Shown: in pieces, positions 18,741 through 26,700 of the stretch
Numbering within the stretch: the first letter of the stretch is position 1
How the letters are laid out: the number at the start of each line of letters is the position of its first letter
From: Caulobacter segnis
Lineage (GTDB): Bacteria; Pseudomonadota; Alphaproteobacteria; Caulobacterales; Caulobacteraceae
Assembly: GCF_029543125.1 (NCBI RefSeq)
Contig: NZ_JARQWW010000002.1
Span: forward strand, 558,001-622,000
DNA: 64,000 nucleotides
Direction: 5' to 3'
Translations under genes and position numbers: made by a program
Notes under the pieces: generated by a model
The model's input: only the letters and a program-made list of their open reading frames with translations
What the model was told of the DNA's origin: nothing
The model's database searches: none

Positions 18741-20888
18741 GTGGGGGTTCTGGGTTCGAGGTCGCCCGTGGTGACCCTGGTGGCGGCCGTGCTTCTAGGG
18801 GTGGCCGCCCTGATCGCGGCGACGGCCGCGGCGCTTTCCACACCACGCCTCGGCTTCGAGTTGGCCGCTACGGCGGACGGCGCGGTGGCCATCGAGCGGC
18901 CCGCCGGGGGAATTCAGGCCGGCGAACGGCTTCTGTCCCTCAGCGCCGGTCCGACCACGTTCCAGCTCCATCCCGATGACCTGATCGAAGAGCCGGACGT
19001 CATCGACAACTTCGCCGCCCGCGAGCGCTTCATGGCGCGGCAGGCGGCGCTTTCCGGTCTGCTGGCGCGGGACGTCGTCACCCTGGGTCTGCGCGGGGCG
19101 GACGGCGGCGAGCGAACGGTCGAGATCACGCCCCGTCCGGCCGCGATCGGCGACCTGCCCTTCGGCTTCTGGTTCCAGATCGCAGTCGGCTTTGGCGGGC
19201 TGCTGATCTCCGCCTGGGTGTGGGCCCTGCGGCCCGGCGACTGGGCGGCGCGGATGTTCGCCCTGACCGGCCTGGCCATGCTGACCTTCACCCACGCGGC
19301 GGCGATCTACAGCACGCGGGAGCTGGCCCTGGCCGCGCCGTTGTTCCGTGCGCTGTGCGAGCTCAACTATGTGGGCGCCAGCCTGTTCGGCGTGGCGATG
19401 ATCAACGTGTTCCTCAGCTATCCCAAGCGGCTGGTCCCGGCCGTCGGGCTTCTGGCGGCGCCACTGGTCTTCGGCGCCTGGGGCGCCGTGGCCCTGCTGC
19501 GCCTGACGCCCGACGTGGCGACCGCCTATCACCTGCCTATCGTCACCGAGATGGGGCTGATCCTGGCCGCCATTCTCGTTCAGGCGGTGGCGGTGCGCAA
19601 AGACCCGACCTCCCGTGCGGCCCTGCTATGGCTGGGCCTTTCAGTGGCCGTCGGGGCGGGAGCGTTCGTGGCCATGATGGCCGCGCCGCAGGTGCTGGGC
19701 TTCGCCCCGGCCATGCCGCAGGGCTACGCGTTCGGCTTCTTCCTGCTGATCCACATCGGGGTCGCCCTGGGCCTGCGCCGCTACCGCCTGTTCGACCTCA
19801 AGGACTGGGCCTTCGCCATCCTGTTCTACGCCGGGGCGGCGGCGGCCTTCGTGATCCTGGACCTGGTGCTGGTCATGACCCTGCCGCTGGATCAGGGGCC
19901 GGCTCTGGGCCTGTCTTTGCTGGTGGTGGCTTTCGCCTATCTGCCGCTGCGCGACTGGCTTTGGCGACGCCTGGTGGCCCGGCGCACGCTTGAGGATCAC
20001 GAGCTGTTCAACGCGGTGATCGAGGTGGCCTTCGGCGGCAGCCGCCGGGAGCGCGGGGACCGCTGGCGCGAACTGCTGAACCGGCTGTTCGAGCCCCTGG
20101 ACCTGACGCCGCTGGAGAACGGTCCCGCGACGCCCCGGGCCAGCGAGGATGGCCTGCGCCTGACCCTGCCCGCCACCGCCGACAGCCCGGCCCTGGTCCT
20201 GCAGTACCCGTGGCGCGGACGCGGCCTGTTCGGCAGGGCGCACCTGAAACTGGCGCGGCAGCTGGCGGCGATGATGAGCCACGTCCAGGACAGCCGCGAG
20301 GCCTATGAGCGCGGAGTCAGCGAGGAGCGCCGCCGCATCGCGCGCGACCTGCACGACGACGTGGGCGCCCGCCTGCTGTCGGGGCTGCACACCAAGGACC
20401 TTCCCGGCGCCCGCGAGGCGGTGCGTGAGGCCCTGGGCGACATCCGCGTGATCGTCAGCGGCATGACCGGCGACGGCCTGCCGCTGAGCCAGGTTGTCGC
20501 CGATCTGCGCCACGAGACCGCCCGCCGACTGGAGGCCGCGGGCTTGGAACTGGATTGGGAAACGCCCGCGACGGAGAGCGAGGACGCCCTGCTGGACTAC
20601 CGCACCTATCGCGCCCTGATCTCCGCCCACCGGGAGATGATCAGCAACGCCATCCGCCATGCCCGCGCCTCCCGCGTCAGCGTGGCGGTCCAGGTGGAGA
20701 ACGGCCGTCTGCACACCACGGTCAGCGACGACGGCGTCGGCCTGGGAGCCCGGACGGAAGAGGGCGTCGGCGGGTCGGGCCTGCGCAACATGAGCCGACG
20801 GATCGATGAACTGGGCGGCGAGCTGACCTTCCCCAACCAGGAGCGTGGAGCCGGCGTCGCCATGTCTCTGCCCCTGACCATCGGATGA
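18741..20888 (+). CDS. NarL-type membrane sensor histidine kinase
   Basis: Probable sensor kinase of a two-component system with the adjacent response regulator. Layout: an N-terminal membrane anchor, a ~120-residue periplasmic segment, then a block of about seven or eight hydrophobic helices (about 135-410), a linker, the HisKA_3 dimerisation helix with EERRRIARDLHDDVGARLL (phospho-acceptor His538) and a GHKL ATPase domain ending in the DDGVGLG and GSGLRNMSRRIDELGG motifs. The many membrane helices resemble 7TM-type sensors. GTG 18741 has AGGGGGGAGC just upstream. The signal is unknown; the response-regulator gene follows after 75 bp. Confidence 0.88.
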   Translation: MGVLGSRSPVVTLVAAVLLGVAALIAATAAALSTPRLGFELAATADGAVAIERPAGGIQAGERLLSLSAGPTTFQLHPDDLIEEPDVIDNFAARERFMARQAALSGLLARDVVTLGLRGADGGERTVEITPRPAAIGDLPFGFWFQIAVGFGGLLISAWVWALRPGDWAARMFALTGLAMLTFTHAAAIYSTRELALAAPLFRALCELNYVGASLFGVAMINVFLSYPKRLVPAVGLLAAPLVFGAWGAVALLRLTPDVATAYHLPIVTEMGLILAAILVQAVAVRKDPTSRAALLWLGLSVAVGAGAFVAMMAAPQVLGFAPAMPQGYAFGFFLLIHIGVALGLRRYRLFDLKDWAFAILFYAGAAAAFVILDLVLVMTLPLDQGPALGLSLLVVAFAYLPLRDWLWRRLVARRTLEDHELFNAVIEVAFGGSRRERGDRWRELLNRLFEPLDLTPLENGPATPRASEDGLRLTLPATADSPALVLQYPWRGRGLFGRAHLKLARQLAAMMSHVQDSREAYERGVSEERRRIARDLHDDVGARLLSGLHTKDLPGAREAVREALGDIRVIVSGMTGDGLPLSQVVADLRHETARRLEAAGLELDWETPATESEDALLDYRTYRALISAHREMISNAIRHARASRVSVAVQVENGRLHTTVSDDGVGLGARTEEGVGGSGLRNMSRRIDELGGELTFPNQERGAGVAMSLPLTIG

Positions 20889-20963
20889 CCTCCCCCATTC
20901 GGGGGATGAGCAGGAGGCGAGGCGGCGCCTAGAGTGCCGCCTTCGGACGGACGGGGCGCCAGG

Positions 20964-21620
20964 ATGCCGAACCCAGACAGCATGCAACGGCTCAAGGGAC
21001 TGGTGGTCGAGGACCAGTCCACCACGCGCGAATGGCTGGTCGGGGCGCTGGACCAGGCCTTCGACATCGAGATCGTGGCCGTGGACGACCTGCGCGGCGC
21101 GCGGGAATCCCTGCAATGGCGCACGCCGGACGTGGCCCTGGTGGACATCGGCCTGCCGGACGGCTCGGGGGTCGACCTGGTGCGGGAGCTGACCCGCGAG
21201 CACCCGGCCGCCACGCCCATCGTCACCACCATCTTCGACGATGACGCGCACCTGTTCGACGCCATCGCGGCGGGCGCTCAGGGCTATCTGCTGAAGGACC
21301 AGGACACCTCCGCCTTCGTCCAGGCTTTGCGGCGCATCGAGCGGGGCGAGCCGCCGCTGTCGCCATCCATCGCCCGGCGGATGCTGGAGCATTTCCGCGC
21401 CGCGCCGCCCCTTTCATCCGAGGATCTGGAACCCCTGACACCGCGCGAGACCGAGGTGCTGGCCCTGCTCGGCCGGGGTTTGCGGGTGGGCGAGGCCGCC
21501 CGGGTCCTGGGCATCAGCGAGCATACGGTCGCCGGCTATGTGAAGACCGTCTATCGCAAGCTGAACATCGCCTCGCGGGCCGAGGCGGCGCTGGAGGCGG
21601 CCCGGCGCGGCCTGGTCTGA
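20964..21620 (+). CDS. NarL/FixJ-type response regulator
   Basis: A 218-residue DNA-binding response regulator. The receiver domain holds the acidic pair (VVEDQ), the phospho-acceptor Asp in VDIGLPDGSG and the conserved Lys in YLLKDQD. The C-terminal LuxR-type HTH has LTPRETEVLALLGRGLRVGEAARVLG and the recognition helix SEHTVAGYVKTVYRKL. I start at ATG 20964; an upstream in-frame ATG at 20934 and one downstream at 20982 are alternatives. It should be phosphorylated by the kinase encoded upstream and may control the RsaA-like gene 103 bp downstream. Confidence 0.88.
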   Translation: MPNPDSMQRLKGLVVEDQSTTREWLVGALDQAFDIEIVAVDDLRGARESLQWRTPDVALVDIGLPDGSGVDLVRELTREHPAATPIVTTIFDDDAHLFDAIAAGAQGYLLKDQDTSAFVQALRRIERGEPPLSPSIARRMLEHFRAAPPLSSEDLEPLTPRETEVLALLGRGLRVGEAARVLGISEHTVAGYVKTVYRKLNIASRAEAALEAARRGLV

Positions 21621-21723
21621 CACCCCCTGAATCGGGGATGCCGCCGCCCAACGGCGATCCCTAACGTCCCCGCCCGGGAAGGCCGGAGCCTAGTCCGGCC
21701 AAGGCAGATGGGGATTTCATCAC

Positions 21724-22776
21724 ATGGCGACCGTACCGACGATCGGGGACTTTTCCTGGCTCATCCAGCTTGTGGACGCGGGCCTGATCAAGGCCAGCTT
21801 CAAGTTCAGCGACATCCGCGCGATGCTGCAGAGCCTCGGCGTGCTGACGCCGGAGACCGACGCGGCGCTGAAGACCGTGGAGGCCAATCCGGGCCTGATC
21901 GACATCGGGGTTCAGACGCTCAAGGACGCCCTGTTGAAGTATCCGCCCAGCACGCCGCTGAGCGAGATCACGGGCGGCGGCACGCCCACCACTCCGACCA
22001 ATCCGGTGGTGACGCCTTCGGTCCAGCAGGTGCAGGACGCCTTCAAGGCCCTGGCCGGGATCGCGGCCACTTCCTCCAAGGCGATGGAGGAGTTCCTGAC
22101 CACGCCCACGGGCCAGAAGGTGAAGAACGAGTTCTACGCCGAGGCGCAGGAGATGGCGAAATGGGTGACCCAGCTGAACGCCGGGACCGCCACCCCGTCT
22201 CAGTTCCTGAACAAGATGGTCGAGTTCGGCTCGGACACCACCGGGGTCGCCCTGCAGGTCTATCAGTTCTTCACCGGCAAGATTCCGACCCAGGCGGGCA
22301 TGACCTATCTGGTGGACAGCCCGAGCAATCCGGCTGATCTGACCGATCCGACCTACGCCCTGCTGAACGCCGAGAACCGCTACATCAACATGGCGGTGAA
22401 CCTGGGCGTGAAAGGCGAAGGGGCCAGCGCCTTCAACACCGCCTACGGCGCGCTCGACTTCAAGGCGGCGGTCACCAAGCTCTATGCCGCCATCATCGGC
22501 AACAGCGAGGCGGCGGCCAAGGGCGTCAATGTCAGCGCCGCCATCGACTACGTCGTCGCCCAGGAGGCCTACTTCAAGGCGCTGGGCGGGGGCGACATCG
22601 GAGCCAAGGCGGCGGCTGCCGGTTTCCTGATGCACAAGGGCCTGCAAGCCGGCGTCGGCGTCTATGACGACGCCGTGCGCGACTTCTACGCCGACCTCTA
22701 CGCCGGCAAGGCGACCTATGGGGTCAGCATCCTGGGGACCAGCGCCCCGCATGAAGGCCTCGACGGCCTGGCCTGA
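21724..22776 (+). CDS. RsaA N-terminal-domain-like protein (putative LPS-anchored surface protein)
   Basis: A 350-residue protein without a Sec signal. Residues 1-85 are unassigned; 85-100 form a Gly/Thr/Pro linker. Residues about 172-330 read like the LPS-anchoring N-terminal domain of the Caulobacter S-layer protein RsaA as I recall it: YQFFTG (180-185), YLVDSPSNPADLTD (195-208), ENRYINMAVNLG (217-228), AIIGN (256-260) and GVNVSAAI. The RTX repeats and C-terminal type I secretion region of RsaA are absent. It may attach to the cell surface by LPS or be a paralogous anchor; the export route is unknown. It sits directly after a NarL-type two-component pair and ends at a shared terminator with trxA. 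Confidence 0.7.
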   Translation: MATVPTIGDFSWLIQLVDAGLIKASFKFSDIRAMLQSLGVLTPETDAALKTVEANPGLIDIGVQTLKDALLKYPPSTPLSEITGGGTPTTPTNPVVTPSVQQVQDAFKALAGIAATSSKAMEEFLTTPTGQKVKNEFYAEAQEMAKWVTQLNAGTATPSQFLNKMVEFGSDTTGVALQVYQFFTGKIPTQAGMTYLVDSPSNPADLTDPTYALLNAENRYINMAVNLGVKGEGASAFNTAYGALDFKAAVTKLYAAIIGNSEAAAKGVNVSAAIDYVVAQEAYFKALGGGDIGAKAAAAGFLMHKGLQAGVGVYDDAVRDFYADLYAGKATYGVSILGTSAPHEGLDGLA

Positions 22777-22789
22777 TCGGAAAAGCGAA

Positions 22790-22819
22790 ACGGCCCGCCT
22801 CCGCGAGGAGACGGGCCGT
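22790..22819. terminator. Bidirectional hairpin terminator
   Basis: ACGGCCCG (22790-22797) pairs with CGGGCCGT (22812-22819), with an inner CCT/AGG pair. It lies between the convergent RsaA-like gene and trxA, with A-rich sequence on its left side giving a T-run for trxA. Confidence 0.65.
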
Positions 22820-22845
22820 CCGCTGGTTCAGTTCTTGAGCCTGGC

Positions 22846-23178
22846 TCAGGCGGGCTGGACGCCGGCCTCGTTGAGCCATTCCAGGATCTTCTGCTTGGGC
22901 ATGGCGCCGACCTTCATGGACGCCATCTGGCCGTTGCGGAACAGCATCATGGTCGGGATGCCGCGCACGCCGTAGCGCGACGGGGTCGTGGGGCTGTCCT
23001 CGATATTGACCTTGGCGACGGTCACCACGTCGGCCAGCTCCTCGGAGATCTGCTCCAGGGCCGGGGCGATCTGCTTGCAGGGACCGCACCACTCGGCCCA
23101 GAAGTCCACCAGGACGGGTTTGTCGGCCTTCAGCACGTCGGCTTCGAAGGATTCGTCGGTCACCGTGACGGTGCTCAT
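22846..23178 (-). CDS. trxA: Thioredoxin
   Basis: Cytoplasmic disulfide reductase that serves ribonucleotide reductase and other enzymes. The 110 residues contain the active site WAEWCGPCKQIAP, the cis-proline segment RGIPTMMLF and the usual C-terminal helix. Length and motifs are canonical. It is the last gene of the minus-strand tsaE-amgK-murU-addB-addA series, 78 bp after addA, and may have its own promoter in that gap. Confidence 0.97.
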   Translation of the reverse strand: MSTVTVTDESFEADVLKADKPVLVDFWAEWCGPCKQIAPALEQISEELADVVTVAKVNIEDSPTTPSRYGVRGIPTMMLFRNGQMASMKVGAMPKQKILEWLNEAGVQPA

Positions 23179-23256
23179 TGGCGATAGCTCCTCATCGCGG
23201 CGGGAATCGCCCGCGCGTTCTTTCAGCGAAAGATGTAGGGCGGGGGTTCCGCCGCA

Positions 23257-26200
23257 TCAACTGTTGCGAAGGCGACGGGCGAGCGCATCGGCCATCACCT
23301 TTTCTGGAACCGGCATCAGCTTGGGACCATCGGTCCATACAAGCGCGCCCTCGATGGTTCTGCCCGGGAACACCTCGGCCAGGACGGCGGTATAGACAGC
23401 CATCTGCACCAGATAGGCGTCTTCGGCGTCCTCGATCCGCTCCGGGGCGGGGCGGTTGGTCTTGAAGTCCACCACCAGGACGCGGTCGGGGAGCACCACC
23501 AGACGGTCGACACGGCCGGACACCGCCAAGCCGCCCGGCAAGGTGCTGGCGGCTCCGGCCAGGGCCACCTCGGCGCGGGAGCCGGGACCGAACACCTCGG
23601 CGAAGCGGACGTCGTCCAGCACCGTCAGGGCGGCCCGGGCCATTTCGGCCCGCTGCTCCGCGGTCAGGTCGCGCTCGCCGTTCAGGAGGCGGCGGGCGGC
23701 GGCGGGACGCTCGGCTGGCGCCACGTCGGGCAGGAGCTGCAGCAGGCGGTGAACGATGGTCCCGCGGCGGTAGCGGCCGAGACCGGCGACGCGCGCCAGG
23801 GGCGACGGCGCCTTCACCGCCTCATCCTCGCCCAGCATGGACGGGGCGGCATAGCGGACGTCCGGCCGTTCGGGCGTCGCCGCCTGACGCGCCCAGGCGG
23901 GCAGGGCCACGGGCGCTGCAGCCACGGCTTCAGCCAGCGGCAGACGCATGGGATCGGGGCCATAGCGGCGGAAGCTCCCATCGCCCTCGCCCAGCGTGCG
24001 GACGTCCGGCGCGATATCCGGATGGCTGAAGGCGGCCTGGGCGGCGCCGTACCAGCCGGCCACGTTCTCCAGCTTGGTGCGGGCGTCGATGCGGCCGCAG
24101 AGGATCAGGCGGTCACGGGCGCGGGTCAGGGCCACATAGAGCAGGCGTAGCCCCTCCTCCTGGTCCTTGACCTTGCGGCGCTCGCGGGCGGCGGCGGAAG
24201 CCTCGCAGTCGTTCCTGGACGAAGCGCACCACAGGAAGCCGCCGTCGGCGGTGCTCAGCATGGGGGAGCCGCGCGAGGCGTCCTTCAGAGCCATCTCCGG
24301 CAGGATGACGATGGGCGCCTCCAGTCCCTTGGAGCCGTGGGCCGTCATCACCCGCACTTCCTGGCGCGCGCCTTCCATCTCGCGCTTCACCGTGATGTCG
24401 AGGGCGGCGAAGTCGGCGACCAGGGCCTCCAGGTCGTTCACCCCGCGCTGCTCGGCGGCCAGGACCTGGGCCAGGAATTCGTCGAGGGCGTCGGCGGCCT
24501 CGGCCCCCAGGCGGGTCAGCATGCGCGAGCGCATGGAGACGCCGTCCTCGCCGCTGAAGTTCAGGGCGCGGGAGAAGAACTCGAACGGCCGGCGGCCAGC
24601 CTCGCCCCGAGCCCAGCGCAGGAAGACGGAGGCGGCGTCGCCGCGCTCGCGGGCCAGGCCCCACAGGTTGGTGTCTCCGCGCCCGTGAGCCAGGGCGTAG
24701 AGGTCGTCGTCCGAATAACCGCAGAACGGGCTCTTCAGCAGGGCCGCCAAGGTCAGCTCGTCGCGCGGATAGAGGGCGAAGCGGGCCAGGGCCAGCAGGT
24801 CATCAAAGGCGATGTGCGCCGACAGAGCCAGGCGGTCGGCGCCGGCCACGGGCAGGCCGGCGTGCTTCAGCTCCCGCAGGATATCCTCGAACAGGGCCTT
24901 GCGGCGGCGGACCAGGATCAGAACGTCGCCCGCCGTGGCCGGGCGCCATTCCCGCGTCTCCTTGTCGAAGATCGCGTCGCCTCGCGCCAGCAGGGCCTTG
25001 ATTTCGGCGGCGATGCGGCGGGCCAGGCGGCGGTTGGCGCTTTGGGCGCCCTCCACGTCCAACGGCGCGTCCCAGGCGTCGCGCTCGTCCTCCTTGATCT
25101 CCTGCTCAAGGGGCCAAAGATCGACGCAGCCCGCGTGTTCGATGCGGAAGGGCCGGTGGATGACCCGATCCTCGCCGGCCGGGGGCGGCACCCCGGCGCG
25201 CATCTCCGGCGCCTCGAACAGGGCGTCCACGAAGGACAGCACCTGCTTGGTGGAGCGGTAGGAGACGGTGAGGGGCACGCCCTTGGCCGTGCGGCCCACC
25301 GCCTCGATCAGGCCGATATAGCGCTGGGTCTCGATCAGCAGGCGTTCGGGATCAGCGCCCTGGAACGAGTAGATCGACTGCTTCTCGTCGCCCACCACGA
25401 ACAGGGTCCGCTCGTCCGTCCCCGTGCGCCAACCCGGCGCGCCGGCCCCGCTGAAGAACTCGCCCGTCAGCTCGCGCAGAATGGCCCACTGTTCGGGGGC
25501 GGTGTCCTGGGCCTCGTCCACCAGGATGTGGTCGACGCCGCCGTCCAGCTTGAACAGCACCCAGGCCGCGTCCGCCCTGCGGGTGAGGAGCTGGTGGACG
25601 TGCTCGATCAGGTCGGTGAAATCGAGGGCGCCGCGGGCCCGCTTCTCGGCCTCGTAGGCCTTGGTGTAGGTCCAGGCCAGCAGCAGGATGTCGGCGGTGT
25701 CTGCCGCCACCCGAGCAGCGCGGCGCAGGGCGCGGACGTCCTCGAGCGCGTTCTGCTGATCGAGCAGACGTCCCCGCAGATCCTCGCGGCTCTTCAGCCC
25801 GCTGGTCTTCATGGGCCAGGTGGCGGGCGTGCCCTCGCCCTTCTCGGTGAACAGCGGGACGAGGGCGTCTTCGAGCGTGGCGTCGGGATTGTTGGCCACG
25901 GCGGCCATCTGCTCGGCGCACTTGATGTCGGTCTTCCCGCCCGTGGCCAGCACCTCGGCGATGTCGCGCCACAAAGCGCGGTCGAGACGGGTCATGAAGT
26001 CGGCGCCGATCGTCTCCGGATCGCGCTCCTCGGTGCTGTTGGTGCAGACCCGCCAGATGTCGGCCCGGGTCTCCAGGAAGCCGCCGCAGCGGTCCACATA
26101 GGCGGCGATGGCCCCGCGCCGGTCCTCGAAGGTGCGGAACATATTTTGGAAGGCCTGAAAATCGAGGGCCACCGAGAAGCGGGCATAGGCCTCGCCCAGC

Positions 26201-26700
26201 AGGCCGCCCTTCTCCGCCTCCAGCGCCGTGCGGCGGCGGGCGGCCTCGGCCAGGGCGGCGGCCGCCGCATCGTCCATCACCGTGAAGCCCGGCGAGACCC
26301 CGGCCTCCAGCGGGAAGCGGCGCAGCAGCTTTTCGCAGAAGGCGTGGATGGTCTGGATCTTCAGGCCGCCCGGCGTCTCCAGGGCGCGGGCGAACAGGGC
26401 GCGGGCCTTGGACAGGTCGCGCGGCGCCTCCGCGCCTTCCAGCTTGCCTAGGGCCTCGGCCAGGCGAGCGTCGTCCAACACCGACCAGCCGCCGAGGGTC
26501 TCGAAGAGGCGGCGCTGCATCTCGGCGGCGGCGGCCTTGGTGAAGGTCACGCAGAGGATAGCCTCCGGCGCGGCTCCGGCCAGCAGCAGGCGCGCCACCC
26601 GGTCGATCAGGGTCTTGGTCTTGCCCGAACCGGCGTTGGCCGTGACGAAGGCGTTGATGGCCGGATCGGCGGCGACGGCCTGGGGATCGAAACCCGTCAT
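23257..26700 (-). CDS. addA: ATP-dependent helicase/nuclease AddA
   Basis: Helicase-nuclease subunit of the AddAB complex that processes double-strand breaks up to Chi-like sites for RecA. From ATG 26700 it has 1147 residues: Walker A TANAGSGKTKTLI near the N-terminus, motif II LVDEAQDTAPEQW, motif III GDEKQSIYSFQGA, motif V MTAHGSKGLEAP and motif VI LRLLYVALTRARDR. A C-terminal PD-(D/E)XK nuclease is marked by VLVVDFKTNR and the downstream QMAVY. Its ATG overlaps the addB stop (ATGA), so translation is coupled. Confidence 0.95.
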   Translation of the reverse strand: MTGFDPQAVAADPAINAFVTANAGSGKTKTLIDRVARLLLAGAAPEAILCVTFTKAAAAEMQRRLFETLGGWSVLDDARLAEALGKLEGAEAPRDLSKARALFARALETPGGLKIQTIHAFCEKLLRRFPLEAGVSPGFTVMDDAAAAALAEAARRRTALEAEKGGLLGEAYARFSVALDFQAFQNMFRTFEDRRGAIAAYVDRCGGFLETRADIWRVCTNSTEERDPETIGADFMTRLDRALWRDIAEVLATGGKTDIKCAEQMAAVANNPDATLEDALVPLFTEKGEGTPATWPMKTSGLKSREDLRGRLLDQQNALEDVRALRRAARVAADTADILLLAWTYTKAYEAEKRARGALDFTDLIEHVHQLLTRRADAAWVLFKLDGGVDHILVDEAQDTAPEQWAILRELTGEFFSGAGAPGWRTGTDERTLFVVGDEKQSIYSFQGADPERLLIETQRYIGLIEAVGRTAKGVPLTVSYRSTKQVLSFVDALFEAPEMRAGVPPPAGEDRVIHRPFRIEHAGCVDLWPLEQEIKEDERDAWDAPLDVEGAQSANRRLARRIAAEIKALLARGDAIFDKETREWRPATAGDVLILVRRRKALFEDILRELKHAGLPVAGADRLALSAHIAFDDLLALARFALYPRDELTLAALLKSPFCGYSDDDLYALAHGRGDTNLWGLARERGDAASVFLRWARGEAGRRPFEFFSRALNFSGEDGVSMRSRMLTRLGAEAADALDEFLAQVLAAEQRGVNDLEALVADFAALDITVKREMEGARQEVRVMTAHGSKGLEAPIVILPEMALKDASRGSPMLSTADGGFLWCASSRNDCEASAAARERRKVKDQEEGLRLLYVALTRARDRLILCGRIDARTKLENVAGWYGAAQAAFSHPDIAPDVRTLGEGDGSFRRYGPDPMRLPLAEAVAAAPVALPAWARQAATPERPDVRYAAPSMLGEDEAVKAPSPLARVAGLGRYRRGTIVHRLLQLLPDVAPAERPAAARRLLNGERDLTAEQRAEMARAALTVLDDVRFAEVFGPGSRAEVALAGAASTLPGGLAVSGRVDRLVVLPDRVLVVDFKTNRPAPERIEDAEDAYLVQMAVYTAVLAEVFPGRTIEGALVWTDGPKLMPVPEKVMADALARRLRNS

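Noticed and set aside
24337..26451. 704-residue open frame antisense to addA
   Set aside because: Opposite strand encodes all helicase motifs; this frame is low-complexity Gly/Gln/Leu with no domain.
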